Positions 17,159-26,001 of a stretch of 64,000 nucleotides of DNA are shown here, in pieces. A model generated the notes under the pieces. It ran no database searches, was not told where the DNA came from, and saw nothing but the letters and a program-made list of their open reading frames with translations. The position numbers and the translations under genes were made by a program. How positions within the stretch are numbered: position 1 is the stretch's first letter; each line of letters starts with the position of its first letter. The stretch is from Polyangiaceae bacterium. GTDB taxonomy: Bacteria > Myxococcota_A > Polyangia > Polyangiales > Polyangiaceae. The stretch lies in NCBI GenBank assembly GCA_947475525.1, contig CANJMI010000002.1, positions 124,001 to 188,000 on the forward strand. The letters are read 5' to 3'.

Positions 17159-18082
17159 CTACTTTGCGCGCTCCGCCACGTTAGCCTTGGGTACCGTGCG
17201 GACGACGACCACGGCCGCGAGAATGACGAGACTCGCCCCCGCTGCGGTCCACGCGCTCGGGCGCTCACCGAAGAAGCAGAGGCCCCACAGCGAGGCGAAT
17301 GCGATCTGCAAGTAGCCGACGGCCGTGCCCCGACCAGCCGGCACGAGCGCGAGGCCACGCGTCATCCACAGCTGCCCCATGTGCGTCACGCAGCCGATCG
17401 CGAAAAGGAGCACCCAGCCCCGAGGAGTCGGCCACGTCCACGTCGCCAGCGCGAACACGAAGGTTGCAGGGGTCGCGACCAGCGGGAAATAGAACGCGAC
17501 GAGGTCCGGGTGATTGGTGCGCGTCACCCTGCGAATCGTCACGTAAGCGCACGAGCTGAAGACCGCGCCGCCGATTCCCGCGAGCACGCCTTGCTGGGAG
17601 AGCGCGACGTGCTCACCGAACAGCGCTGCCGGCCGCGCGACGAGCAGCGTTCCCGAAAGTCCGAGCGCGAGCGCGAGCCCGACCGAGCCACCAGGTCGCT
17701 CCTTCAGCACCACGAACGCCAGCAGTGTCGTCAGCAGGGGGTTCATGAATTGGATCACCGTCGCTTCCGCGATCGGCAAGGAGAGGACCGCGTAAAAGAA
17801 ACACACGATCCCGCCGAGTCCGAAGAGCCCACGCAGGACGAGGAGCTTTTTCTCGGCGCTTTGGAACGAGCGCCCTTGCCGTTGCACGACCGCGTACGAA
17901 AAGACGAGAGTCACGAGCGAGCGCGCGAACATCGCCATGCCCATCGGCAGCTCACGTCCGGCGAGCTTGACGAGCGCGCTCATGATGCTGAACCAAACGG
18001 CTGCTCCGACGAGCATCCAGAGTCCGCGGGATTCGGGCCCCGCGTGTGCGCTCAACAAATGGCCGCGGCGCTCTTTGTTCAC
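17159..18082 (-). CDS. EamA/DMT-family transporter
   Basis: This encodes 307 residues with ten predicted TM helices arranged as two EamA repeats (about 20-150 and 160-295). Typical EamA features are visible: FMNPLLTTLLAFVVLKERP closing repeat one and FGERPSAWTAAGASLVILAAV closing repeat two. The substrate of such exporters (amino acids, metabolites) cannot be told from the sequence. It lies 8 bases after the protease gene stop, so it is probably co-transcribed with it. Confidence 0.88.
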   Translation of the reverse strand: MNKERRGHLLSAHAGPESRGLWMLVGAAVWFSIMSALVKLAGRELPMGMAMFARSLVTLVFSYAVVQRQGRSFQSAEKKLLVLRGLFGLGGIVCFFYAVLSLPIAEATVIQFMNPLLTTLLAFVVLKERPGGSVGLALALGLSGTLLVARPAALFGEHVALSQQGVLAGIGGAVFSSCAYVTIRRVTRTNHPDLVAFYFPLVATPATFVFALATWTWPTPRGWVLLFAIGCVTHMGQLWMTRGLALVPAGRGTAVGYLQIAFASLWGLCFFGERPSAWTAAGASLVILAAVVVVRTVPKANVAERAK

Positions 18083-18090
18083 GGCGGGAT

Positions 18091-19494
18091 TCAGTCTGCG
18101 AGGTCGCGGGAGCGGTCGTGGCGGATGTGGTACCGCTCGAGAATTCGTAGGTTCGCTTCGCGCGCTTCCGCCGGATCGAGCGCGAGCACCGAGCCGTCAG
18201 ACACCTGGATCTCGATCACGCTTTTCGCGTGCTCTAGAAGTTCGACGAAGTGTTTCATGTTGCGCGGAACGATGCCGCGCCCCGGCGTCCGGGAAGCTCC
18301 GGTCGAGACGCGCGCGATGGTCGTGTTGTCGAGCCCCTCGAAACCGACACTGATAGGATCGGCGAGCACCTGCGTGAGCACGACCACCTCTTCGCGCTGC
18401 TTGGTGCGCATGCCGCCGTGATAATGGTGCAAGAGTTCCGACGGTGCCTTCTCCCACCAGTCGGGCCAGGTGCGCAGATAGTCGAGCGACAGCGGCTGAA
18501 AGACGATGCCGGCGTAAACGAAGTAGCGGGGTGCCATGTCGTACTGGCTTCGCGGGATGAGCGAGACGTAGGGCTTCAGCTCGAGCTTGAGTTCGCGCAC
18601 CTGGCCACCGCGCAGCACGCGAAGTGCGATGATGTCGCCGACGAAGTGATCGCCGAGGAGCACCTCCGACCCGGTGCGGAAACGCCCTTCGTACTGAACC
18701 GTGCCGTTGTTCGCGACGCGATGCCCGTCGATCGAGAGGATCGCGTCCCCGACCTCAATGTGTCCAAAGCACGAGCTGCCCCACTCGACTCCGACGACGA
18801 GCAGGCCGCTCTGTTTCGGTCCGAGGCCCACACGCTTGCGCAGGAGTGGGCTCTCGAGGCGCTGCATCACGAGGCCGAGGCCGGGGACGGTTGGAGGTTT
18901 TCCCGAGGCCGTCCCCTCGATGAAGCGTCGAATCAAATTCGAAGGCACCATCTCGCCGATGTTCTCGGCGTCGACCAGGCTCTGGAACGCGATCCCCGCG
19001 ACGCGCCCATCCTTGAAGACCGGTCCACCGCTGTTGCCCTCATTGATCGCGGCATCCACGGTTACGGCGAGTAAATTCCGCTGCGAGTGGCTGTAGCGTT
19101 GCACCTCGATGCGCGAGACGACCCCCTCGGTGATGCTGATTTCCTCTCCGCCGATCGGGTAACCGACGACGCTGACGGCGTCGCGAAGTCGCGGCAATGG
19201 GCCGAGTCTCTCCGGCTTCACGCCTTGCATGAAGCGCGGATCACGCACGGTGAGCAGCGCAAGGTCGCAGTCGTGGTTGATGGCCTCGACTTCGGCGATC
19301 ATCTTGTCGGGGTCGGAGACCTTCTGAACCTGGAGGAAGGTCGCGTTCGCAACCACGTGAGCACCGGTCAGGATCTTCCCTTTGCCGATGATGACGCCCG
19401 AGCCCGTGCTGTGCTCCGGCGGCTCGGCCTGCCAAGGACACCGGTAGTCCGGTGCCTGCGTGTGTGCGAAAATTCGAACGACCGATTGGTACAT
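18091..19494 (-). CDS. Cytoplasmic Deg/HtrA-type serine protease with PDZ domains
   Basis: This encodes 467 residues. The trypsin-like triad is complete: His in LTGAHVVA, Asp in HDCDLALL and Ser in NEGNSGGPVF. A PDZ domain follows (about 205-290, GDAILSIDG). A second C-terminal domain contains PRYFVYAGIVFQPLS, a segment like that in the Deg9/PDZ_3 group of plants and bacteria rather than classic periplasmic DegP. The frame has an upstream stop and no in-frame start before the ATG, and the protein begins MYQSVVRIFAH without a signal peptide, so it should be cytoplasmic. Confidence 0.82.
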   Translation of the reverse strand: MYQSVVRIFAHTQAPDYRCPWQAEPPEHSTGSGVIIGKGKILTGAHVVANATFLQVQKVSDPDKMIAEVEAINHDCDLALLTVRDPRFMQGVKPERLGPLPRLRDAVSVVGYPIGGEEISITEGVVSRIEVQRYSHSQRNLLAVTVDAAINEGNSGGPVFKDGRVAGIAFQSLVDAENIGEMVPSNLIRRFIEGTASGKPPTVPGLGLVMQRLESPLLRKRVGLGPKQSGLLVVGVEWGSSCFGHIEVGDAILSIDGHRVANNGTVQYEGRFRTGSEVLLGDHFVGDIIALRVLRGGQVRELKLELKPYVSLIPRSQYDMAPRYFVYAGIVFQPLSLDYLRTWPDWWEKAPSELLHHYHGGMRTKQREEVVVLTQVLADPISVGFEGLDNTTIARVSTGASRTPGRGIVPRNMKHFVELLEHAKSVIEIQVSDGSVLALDPAEAREANLRILERYHIRHDRSRDLAD

Positions 19495-19565
19495 CGTCGG
19501 GACGCGTGTCGATCCGCGACGCGCACAAGACCTCTAGCACGGGGCGCCGGGGCGGCCCCTCGGAA

Positions 19566-20984
19566 TCACAGTTGCAGTGATTTTACAGCCAAATACTCAT
19601 CGAGGCCCCACTTGCCGAATTCGCGACCGTGCCCCGATTGCTTGAAACCACCGAATGGAGCCATCGGGTTGAACGCGCCTCCATTGATATCGACCTGACC
19701 GGCTCGAATGCGGCGAGCGACACGTTTCGCGCGCTCCACGTCCCCGGACCAGACCCCGCCACCGAGCCCATAGCTCGAGTCGTTGGCGATGCGGATGCCG
19801 TCTTCTTCGTCCTCGAATGCCATCACGCAGAGGACCGGCCCGAAAATTTCTTCGCGCGCGATCGTCATCGAATTGGTGACGTTCGCGAACACCGTTGGCT
19901 TCACGTAGAAGCCGCGTGAGAGCCCGGTGGGTTGTTCCGCGTCGCCCGTGACGAGGCGCGCACCCTCTTCGACGCCTTTCCGAATGTAGGCGCGTACGCG
20001 CTCTTGTTGAACCTTCGAGACGAGGGGGCCGAGCTTCGTTTTCGGATCGAACGGATCGCCCACGGTGAAGCGCTCTGCCGCTTGTTTCGCAGTGGCGACA
20101 GCCTCCTCGTAACGCGCACGGGGGACGAGCAGGCGCGTCCAAGCCGAGCACGTCTGCCCTCCGTTGAAGAACGCATTCGAGACACTCCGTTTTACGGCCG
20201 TCACGAGGTCAGCGTCGTCGAGCACGAGTGACGCCGATTTTCCGCCGAGTTCGAGGGATGTTCGCTTGACGGTCTGCGCGGCGAGCTCCGCTACGCGGCG
20301 TCCAGCGCGCGTCGACCCCGTGAACGAGAGCACTTCGATTTCGGGATGGCTCGCGAGCGCTTCGCCTACGGGCATCCCATACCCGCTGACGAGATTGAGC
20401 ACGCCCGGCGGTAAGCCAAGTTCGTGGAAAATATCGGCCAATATGAACGCTGACAGTGGGGCAAGCTCACTTGGCTTCAGGACAACGGTGCAGCCTGCCG
20501 CGAGCGCCGGAGCGACCTTCGCGACCACCTGATGCAGTGGATAATTCCATGGCGTGATTGCCCCAACGACTCCTGCGGCTTCGCTGACGATGAGCGACGT
20601 ACCGAAGGGCTCCTCGAAAGCCCGCTCTCGGACGAGCTTTGCGTAATCGGCCATCACGGCCGCGGGCATCTCGACTTGAACGGGCTTCGCGAGCGTGAAT
20701 GGCATGCCTACTTCGGCGGCGATGACGCGTGCGATCTCGTCCGTGCGCGTGCGAATCGCGGCGGCGGCGGCGTCCAGAAATGCCGCGCGCTCGTCAACCG
20801 GAGTTCGGCTCCAGCCATCGAAGGCGTGTCGCGCGGCGTGGGCTGCCCGCTCGACGTCGCTCGCCGTGCCCGCAGGCGTCCGCCCAATCACTTCTTCGGT
20901 CGCCGAGTGCAGGACCTCAATCGACTCCGGGCCTTCGGTGCGCACCCAGGCGCCGTTCACGTAGATTGCATTGCGGTCGTTCAT
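19566..20984 (-). CDS. NAD(P)-dependent aldehyde dehydrogenase
   Basis: This encodes 472 residues, the usual ALDH superfamily length. Key residues are visible: oxyanion Asn in TPWNYPL, cofactor-binding VLKPSELAP and SFTGST, the general-base Glu in LELGGKSA, and the nucleophile Cys in [10 protein letters not shown]. The C-terminal EEIFGPVL and [12 protein letters not shown] segments are intact. The substrate is not deducible. It is divergent from the lamin-tail lipoprotein gene. Confidence 0.93.
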   Translation of the reverse strand: MNDRNAIYVNGAWVRTEGPESIEVLHSATEEVIGRTPAGTASDVERAAHAARHAFDGWSRTPVDERAAFLDAAAAAIRTRTDEIARVIAAEVGMPFTLAKPVQVEMPAAVMADYAKLVRERAFEEPFGTSLIVSEAAGVVGAITPWNYPLHQVVAKVAPALAAGCTVVLKPSELAPLSAFILADIFHELGLPPGVLNLVSGYGMPVGEALASHPEIEVLSFTGSTRAGRRVAELAAQTVKRTSLELGGKSASLVLDDADLVTAVKRSVSNAFFNGGQTCSAWTRLLVPRARYEEAVATAKQAAERFTVGDPFDPKTKLGPLVSKVQQERVRAYIRKGVEEGARLVTGDAEQPTGLSRGFYVKPTVFANVTNSMTIAREEIFGPVLCVMAFEDEEDGIRIANDSSYGLGGGVWSGDVERAKRVARRIRAGQVDINGGAFNPMAPFGGFKQSGHGREFGKWGLDEYLAVKSLQL

Positions 20985-20998
20985 TCGAGGTCGAATTG

Positions 20999-21008
20999 TT
21001 CACGTGAA
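20999..21008. promoter_or_regulatory. Short palindrome TTCACGTGAA upstream of the aldehyde dehydrogenase
   Basis: A perfect 10-base palindrome lies 15 bases before the ALDH start codon in the divergent 120-base intergenic region, where a repressor could act. The short length means chance is possible. Confidence 0.3.
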
Positions 21009-21104
21009 AAAAAGCGCGGGCGAGGAAAAACCGGCGCGAGGTCCCGTCTTTTCTTGTCGCCTCCCATCTGCCGCGCCCGGCCTTCCAGTGCTAGGATCCC
21101 TCCT

Positions 21105-22406
21105 GTGAGCTTTCGCTTCGTTGCGGCTGCGGCGGTCTTCGGACCCGCTGCGTGTGCGGTGTACACCCCGGATCTCGTGGGAGGCACGGGCCCTCAAGGC
21201 GTAGGTGGCGCGGCGAGCAGCGCGGTGACGACCGGCCCGACGGTCAGCGTGTCGAGCGGGGTCACGGCGACGATGAGCAGCACGGGAACGTGCATGACCG
21301 GCGGATGCGGAGGCGATCCGTGTCCGAGCGGCGGCTGCGCATGCGATGACGCAGCGAAGGGCGCCTCCGAGACCGACGTCGACTGTGGCGGCTCGAGCTG
21401 CCCACCGTGCAATGACGGTCTCGACTGCCTCGCTCACGCCGATTGCAAGAGCGGTGTGTGCGCGGGCACCTGCATGCCTTCGTCCTGTTCGGATACCGCG
21501 CAAAATGGCGACGAGACCGCGGTCGATTGTGGCGGCAGCTGCCTTACCAACTGCGTCGAAGGCCAAGGCTGCGCGAGCGGTGAGGATTGCGAGAGCGGCG
21601 TCTGCGTAGGCTCGATCTGCCAGCCCCCCGGCTGTGGAGATGGCGTCATCAATGGCGGAGAGGCTTGCGACGACGCCAACAAAGACCCGTTCGACGCGTG
21701 CTCCAGCACCTGCCAGTCCCCTGCCGGGCACCTGCTCCTCAGTGAATTCGTTGTCACAACGGATCCGACCGAGTTCATCGAGATTTACAATCCGACCGCG
21801 GCCCCGATCGATCTCACCAACTATTGGATCGCCGACTACGCGACCTACCACGAGGTCACGACGATGAAGGTCCCCAACTCGAACGACTTCGTGGCGCGCT
21901 TTCCGGCCGGTCAATCGTTGGCAGCCGGAGCGTTTGCGACGATTTCGCTGCATTCAGCCACTGAGTTCAAGACCGCATTTGGCGCTTTTCCGACCTACGA
22001 CTTTTCAACGCCCGACGCGAACGCGCCGACGATGCTCGGCACGATCGGTTCACAAGCGAGCCTGACCAATACGGGAGAAGTGCTGATGCTCTTCTATTGG
22101 AACGGGGTCACCTCGACGGTCCAGGACGTCGACTACGTCGCCTACGGTTCGAGCAGCGACAAGGTCGATAAGAGCGCTGTAGCCGGCTACAAGCCGGACA
22201 CGCCAGCGGCCCAGCAAGTCACGACGAGCGCCCCGTCGAGTGGCAAGTCGATGCATCGCTGCCGAACGAGTGAGGACGCCGAGAAGACGACCGGCGGCAA
22301 CGGACTCACCGGGCACGATGAGACCAGCGAGAGCGGCTCGGGCTCGTGGAAGCTAGCGGCCAAGCCGTCGCCAGGCGCGCCCCCGAGTGTCGGCGTCTGT
22401 CCCTGA
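21105..22406 (+). CDS. Lipoprotein with Cys-rich repeats and a lamin-tail domain
   Basis: This encodes 433 residues from the GTG at 21105; the longer frame upstream runs antisense to the aldehyde dehydrogenase. A short signal ends at GPAAC (lipobox). Residues about 25-60 are Ser/Thr/Gly-rich linker. Residues 65-150 have repeated ETDVDCGG / CxxxxDCxSGVC units. About 155-195 is a DUF4215-type repeat (GCGDGVINGGEACDD), and about 200-330 is a lamin-tail domain (LLLSEFV, EFIEIYNP, IDLTNYWI). This is a common surface lipoprotein architecture in myxobacteria. TAGGAT lies seven bases before the GTG with no Shine-Dalgarno. Confidence 0.82.
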   Translation: MSFRFVAAAAVFGPAACAVYTPDLVGGTGPQGVGGAASSAVTTGPTVSVSSGVTATMSSTGTCMTGGCGGDPCPSGGCACDDAAKGASETDVDCGGSSCPPCNDGLDCLAHADCKSGVCAGTCMPSSCSDTAQNGDETAVDCGGSCLTNCVEGQGCASGEDCESGVCVGSICQPPGCGDGVINGGEACDDANKDPFDACSSTCQSPAGHLLLSEFVVTTDPTEFIEIYNPTAAPIDLTNYWIADYATYHEVTTMKVPNSNDFVARFPAGQSLAAGAFATISLHSATEFKTAFGAFPTYDFSTPDANAPTMLGTIGSQASLTNTGEVLMLFYWNGVTSTVQDVDYVAYGSSSDKVDKSAVAGYKPDTPAAQQVTTSAPSSGKSMHRCRTSEDAEKTTGGNGLTGHDETSESGSGSWKLAAKPSPGAPPSVGVCP

Positions 22407-22532
22407 TTCGCGACTCGAGCTGCCGAGTGTGGAGCCGTTGGGGGGGCTGGCGATGAGGCGTCGGTCCAAGGGCCGATAGCGCCCGTGCGACGAGGCGTTC
22501 GCCGACGAGCGAATCCGTAGAACAACAAACGC

Positions 22533-22569
22533 AAAAACGCCGCGCCATCCTTGCGATGACACGGCGTTT
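22533..22569 (-). terminator. Rho-independent terminator after rpsI
   Basis: On the minus strand an 8-base stem AAACGCCG / CGGCGTTT encloses a second small stem CATC/GATG and is followed by TTGCGTTT, 26 bases past the rpsI stop. The position and T-rich tail fit an intrinsic terminator of rplM-rpsI. The plus-strand side ends in only three T, so it is weaker for the convergent lipoprotein gene. Confidence 0.7.
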
Positions 22570-22594
22570 CGGCTTCGAAGATGGTTCGCTCGAA

Positions 22595-22996
22595 TCAGCG
22601 CTTCGAGTACTGGAACTTCTTGCGAGCGCCCGGCTGACCGTACTTTTTGCGCTCCTTCTTGCGCGAGTCGCGCGTGAGGAAGCCGGCCCGCTTCAGCGTC
22701 GTGCGAAGGTCTTGGCTCGTCGCCGCGAGTGCACGAGCCACGCCGTGGCGAATAGCCTCAGCTTGCGCCGAATGGCCTCCGCCCGTCACGCGCGCCGTGA
22801 TGTCGAACTTCTCGCCGAACTCAAGCACCTCAAGCGACTGGCGCATCACCATGCGCGAAGTCTCCCGCTCGAAGTAGGTCTCGGCTGAATGGTCGTTGAC
22901 CACGAACTTGCCGGAACCGGGCTTGATGTAAACGCGAGCGACGGCCGTCTTGCGGCGTCCCGTGGCGTACAATTTTTCCGATTGTGCTTCAGCCAT
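22595..22996 (-). CDS. rpsI: 30S ribosomal protein S9
   Basis: This encodes 133 residues. S9 signatures are present: YATGRRKTAVARV near the N-terminus, RVTGGGHSAQAEAIRHGVARAL in the middle, and the basic C-terminal tail RKKFQYSKR, whose last Lys-Arg reaches the P-site tRNA. It lies 3 bases after rplM in the conserved L13-S9 operon. Confidence 0.97.
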   Translation of the reverse strand: MAEAQSEKLYATGRRKTAVARVYIKPGSGKFVVNDHSAETYFERETSRMVMRQSLEVLEFGEKFDITARVTGGGHSAQAEAIRHGVARALAATSQDLRTTLKRAGFLTRDSRKKERKKYGQPGARKKFQYSKR

Positions 22997-22999
22997 GAT

Positions 23000-23449
23000 T
23001 CACTTGACCTCGAGAACTTTCGGTTGCTGAGCGCTATGCTCGTGGCTCGGTCCGCCGTAGACCTTGAGCTTTTTGATGATCGTGCGGCCGAGCGGCCCTT
23101 TAGGGATCATCCCCCAGACCGCCTTGCGGATCGGCAACTCAGGCTCGTTTGCGACTAGGAAGTCGTAACCGAGGGTCTTGATGCCGCCCGGGTAGCCCGA
23201 GTGCGTGTAATACTTCTTTTGCTCAAGCTTGCGGCCGGTGAGCTTCACTTTGGTCGCGTTGACGACGATGACGAAGTCACCGGTGTCGACGTGCGGCGTG
23301 AAGATCGGCTTGTCTTTGCCTCGAAGCTTGTCGGCGATGAGGGTGGCCAGACGGCCGAGGGGCTGATCGGTGGCGTCAACCACCCACCAACCTCGCTGGT
23401 CTTGCGACTCTGCGGGCTTGGCGGAAAACGTTCTGCGGTGCGGATTCAT
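23000..23449 (-). CDS. rplM: 50S ribosomal protein L13
   Basis: This encodes 149 residues of the L13 family: [45 protein letters not shown], and the [12 protein letters not shown]-binding loop. It is the first gene of the rplM-rpsI operon, with a near-consensus promoter just upstream. Confidence 0.97.
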   Translation of the reverse strand: MNPHRRTFSAKPAESQDQRGWWVVDATDQPLGRLATLIADKLRGKDKPIFTPHVDTGDFVIVVNATKVKLTGRKLEQKKYYTHSGYPGGIKTLGYDFLVANEPELPIRKAVWGMIPKGPLGRTIIKKLKVYGGPSHEHSAQQPKVLEVK

Positions 23450-23478
23450 GGGAGGGGAGGTCCAGAAAAGGGGTGGTT

Positions 23479-23507
23479 GTCTTAGTTTTGCGGCAGAGGC
23501 TTGTCAA
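23479..23507 (-). promoter_or_regulatory. Sigma-70 type promoter of rplM-rpsI
   Basis: On the minus strand a perfect TTGACA (-35, 23502-23507) is followed by a 17-base spacer and TAAGAC (-10, 23479-23484). That places the transcript start about 20 bases before the rplM ATG, leaving room for the ggaggtcc-type leader. Confidence 0.75.
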
Positions 23508-23580
23508 TGAATTCCTCGTACGGCTCCGCTTTGGGGGCGCCGTAGGGACAGCTCTCGGGCGGTCATGTGGCCAATTCGGC

Positions 23581-24405
23581 TCAGGCCATCCGCCGAATCC
23601 AGGCGGAGAGGAGGGCTGTGAATCCGGCCCTCGCCTCGCGCGCCGTTTCTTCGACTTCGCTGTGATCAAGCAGCGATCCGGAGATCCCCGCGGCCAGGTT
23701 CGTGATGCAAGAAATTGCCGCGGCGCGCACGCCAGCGTGGCGCAGCGCGATCACCTCGGGGGCGGTGCTCATGCCAACGGCATCGACGCCGAACGTGCGA
23801 AGCATTTGAATCTCTGCGGGCGTCTCGTAGGACGGACCCAGCATCGCGGCGTAGACGCCGTGTTCGAGTGGGACGCCGGCTTCGGAGGCGGCCTCGTGCG
23901 CAAGTTGGCCCAACTCGCGATCGTACGCACGCGTCATGTCGGGAAAGCGCGGGCCGAGGTCCGCTTCATTGGCACCGACGAGCGGGTTTTTCCCCGTGAG
24001 GTTGATGTGGTCGTCGATCAACATCAGCGTTCCCGGCTTGAAAGACGGGCGAATGCCGCCGGCGGCGTTCGTTAGGAGAACGATGGTGCAACCGAGCTTC
24101 GCGAGCAGGCGCACCCCGAAGACCACGGTGTCCATGTCGTGCCCTTCGTAGGTATGGCTGCGGCCTTGAAGGCAGGCCACGGACACGCCGGAGACGTGGC
24201 CGAAGCATAGATTCCCCGCGTGCCCCGAGACGCTGGGGGACGGCATGTGCGGGATTTCGGCGAACGGCACTTTGATCAACCCGCTGAGACCATCGCCAAA
24301 GGCGCCGAGGCCGGAGCCGAGCACCAGGCCGACGCTGGGCACGTGGTTGGATACCGCACGAACGGCCACGACGGCCTCGTTGAGTCGCTGCGAAAGGGAC
24401 GCCAT
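23581..24405 (-). CDS. Purine nucleoside phosphorylase, class I trimeric
   Basis: This encodes 274 residues and catalyses phosphorolysis of inosine/guanosine-type nucleosides to free base and ribose-1-phosphate in purine salvage. Family motifs: LVLGSGLGAFGD (phosphate Ser), GRSHTYEGH (phosphate Arg/His), LTNAAGGIRP, and ALRHAGVRAAAISCITN. Length and motifs fit the PunA/XapA-type trimeric PNP. It lies upstream of rplM on the same strand but separated by 131 bases containing the rplM promoter. Confidence 0.92.
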   Translation of the reverse strand: MASLSQRLNEAVVAVRAVSNHVPSVGLVLGSGLGAFGDGLSGLIKVPFAEIPHMPSPSVSGHAGNLCFGHVSGVSVACLQGRSHTYEGHDMDTVVFGVRLLAKLGCTIVLLTNAAGGIRPSFKPGTLMLIDDHINLTGKNPLVGANEADLGPRFPDMTRAYDRELGQLAHEAASEAGVPLEHGVYAAMLGPSYETPAEIQMLRTFGVDAVGMSTAPEVIALRHAGVRAAAISCITNLAAGISGSLLDHSEVEETAREARAGFTALLSAWIRRMA

Positions 24406-24523
24406 ACTGGAGGCGCATCGTCGGTGTTGGCGAGGGCCGCGTCAAGCCCCTCCCTTCGTCAGGCTGTTCCCAACTGCCGTCAGGCTGTGCTATGTACGCA
24501 CCCCTTTTCCCGCGGAGGACTCC

Positions 24524-24871
24524 ATGGCCACCAAGTTCGAAACGTTCCTGACCACCAAGAAGATCGACAACCGCCGCCTCGTTGCGGCCTCCATTGAGCT
24601 CGAGAAGCTCCGTCCGGAAGACCGCGCGGTGAAGCTCGCTCAGCGTCAGGCCCGCAAAAAGGACGTGAAGAGGGTGGCGGGTTCGCCGAAGCCCCGCACG
24701 GGCAAAGCGATCTCAGCGGCGACCATCAACCGGGAATTCGCGGGAATCACGATCTCGGGTCCCACGAAGCAGCGTTTGCTTCGCGCGGTGAACCACATCC
24801 TCGAGCAGCGCAAGCTGGCCGTGGTGGCGCTCGGCGACTTGTTCGAGGCGCCCCGCAAAGCCGCTGAGTGA
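24524..24871 (+). CDS. Small basic protein of unknown function
   Basis: This encodes 115 residues starting MATKFETFLTTKKID, with a strong GCGGAGGA Shine-Dalgarno at ideal spacing, which suggests high expression. It is Lys/Arg/Ala-rich and largely helical (VKLAQRQARKKDVKR, TKQRLLRAVNHILEQ), with a PKPRTGKAIS linker in the middle. The charge and size resemble a nucleic-acid-binding or ribosome-associated protein, but no family was recognised and it is not S20. It is divergent from the purine nucleoside phosphorylase. Confidence 0.7.
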   Translation: MATKFETFLTTKKIDNRRLVAASIELEKLRPEDRAVKLAQRQARKKDVKRVAGSPKPRTGKAISAATINREFAGITISGPTKQRLLRAVNHILEQRKLAVVALGDLFEAPRKAAE

Positions 24872-25299
24872 GTCCCGCCCCGGTCCTCTGACCCGCCGCC
24901 GGACGGCGAATCGTCGTCGGGCTTTCGCGTGTCGGCGGGTGTAGGGCGAGTCGCCACGTTTTCCTTCCAATCGGCCAATTGAACTTGGCCCGATCGGCGC
25001 GTTTGCGCGAGCAAGGAGGCATGGTGTTTTTCGCAGTGGCAGCCGTGTGCATGCTGGTCGGGTCGGATTTATTCGCTTTCGGCGGGCGCCGCACGCGTAA
25101 TTGATGTGCTCTGAATGCGAGGGGAGGGTCCCGCACCAATGTGGCTGTGGCGTCGCCCTCTCCAAGCCGTGATCTCCCAATCGGTGGGGTTCTCTCGACG
25201 CGTCCGGGGCGAGGAGCGCTTCGACTCGTGTGGGACCGTGGCAACACCGATGGCGGCAACCCTCGACCCGTCGCGCCGCGTGCGGCTAACGTGGCAGAT
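24872..25299. other. Intergenic stretch before the sigma factor gene
   Basis: About 430 bases lack a convincing gene. A GC-rich inverted repeat (CGCCG/CGGCG near 24890) has no T-tract. A 27-codon frame at 25021 has an AGGAGG only one base before its ATG. The sigma-factor frame is open back to a GTG at 25141, after a ggggaggg purine run, but third-position GC drops there. No clear promoter was identified. Confidence 0.4.
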
Positions 25300-26001
25300 G
25301 TGGTGACCGTGGCCGATGACGTCGAACAGCTGGTGACGCGAGCCCAGCGCGGAGAAAAGGCAGCTTTTTCCGAGCTTTTTCGACGGCACGCTTCGCTCGT
25401 TACGGCCCTCGTTTACCGAATGATCGGACGTTCGCCCGACCTCGAGGACGTCGTCCAAGAGGTGTTTCTCCAGGTTCACCGCAGCCTCGGGGAGTTTCGA
25501 GGACACGCGAAGTTCTCCACGTGGCTGCACCGCGTCGCCGTCAACGTCGTCTTGATGCACAAACGCCGCGCGAAGAGCCGCCCTGTCTTCGCTGCTGAGG
25601 ATGCCGGCGGAGAAGCGCCGGACTCGAGTTGGGCTCCCGATAAGGAGCTTGGCCGGCAGCAACGCGTCGCCGCATTTCATCGTTTGCTCGACACGCTGAG
25701 TGACAAGAAGCGCGAGGTGTTCGTGCTCCACGAAATCGAGGGCATGTCGCCAGCGGAGATCGCGACCGTGATGCGCTGCCCGGTTTTGACCGTGCGGACG
25801 CGCCTCTTTTACGCGCGGAAGGAACTCGGCGAACGGATGCGCGATGAGCCCGTTCTCGCCGCCTTGGTTGGCGAGCTTGAGATTGGGCAGCCAAGTCCCA
25901 GCAGCACGAGCGATGCTGTGCGCGTTTCGGAGGACGAGGGAAACCTCCCTCCACCATCGGGTGAGCTTCTCGCCCACAGCACAGGGAGAGCCCCGCGATG
26001 A
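25300..26001 (+). CDS. ECF-type RNA polymerase sigma factor
   Basis: The core is about 233 residues. Sigma region 2 is clear (FSELFRRHASLVTALVYRMIG, DLEDVVQEVFLQVHRSLGEFRG, FSTWLHRVAVNVV), and region 4 follows (LSDKKREVFVLHEIEGMSPAEIATVM, VRTRLFYARKEL). It is followed by an unusual acidic/Ser-rich tail of about 50 residues. The start is uncertain: GTG codons at 25300, 25303 and 25309 fit the domain, while the frame is open to a GTG at 25141. The downstream FecR-type gene overlaps its stop by four bases, giving a sigma/anti-sigma-like pair. Confidence 0.88.
   Translation: MVTVADDVEQLVTRAQRGEKAAFSELFRRHASLVTALVYRMIGRSPDLEDVVQEVFLQVHRSLGEFRGHAKFSTWLHRVAVNVVLMHKRRAKSRPVFAAEDAGGEAPDSSWAPDKELGRQQRVAAFHRLLDTLSDKKREVFVLHEIEGMSPAEIATVMRCPVLTVRTRLFYARKELGERMRDEPVLAALVGELEIGQPSPSSTSDAVRVSEDEGNLPPPSGELLAHSTGRAPR

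Noticed and set aside
20532-21104. Upstream extension of the lamin-tail lipoprotein frame
   Set aside because: It runs antisense through the aldehyde dehydrogenase, while a GTG at 21105 directly precedes a lipoprotein signal.
25021-25104. 27-codon frame with an AGGAGG before ATG
   Set aside because: The AGGAGG is only one base from the ATG, too close for initiation, and nothing supports a conserved peptide.
25115-25306. 63-codon frame ending at the sigma-factor start, possible leader peptide
   Set aside because: It lies in a second frame of the region, has no recognisable features and probably reflects stop-poor GC-rich DNA.
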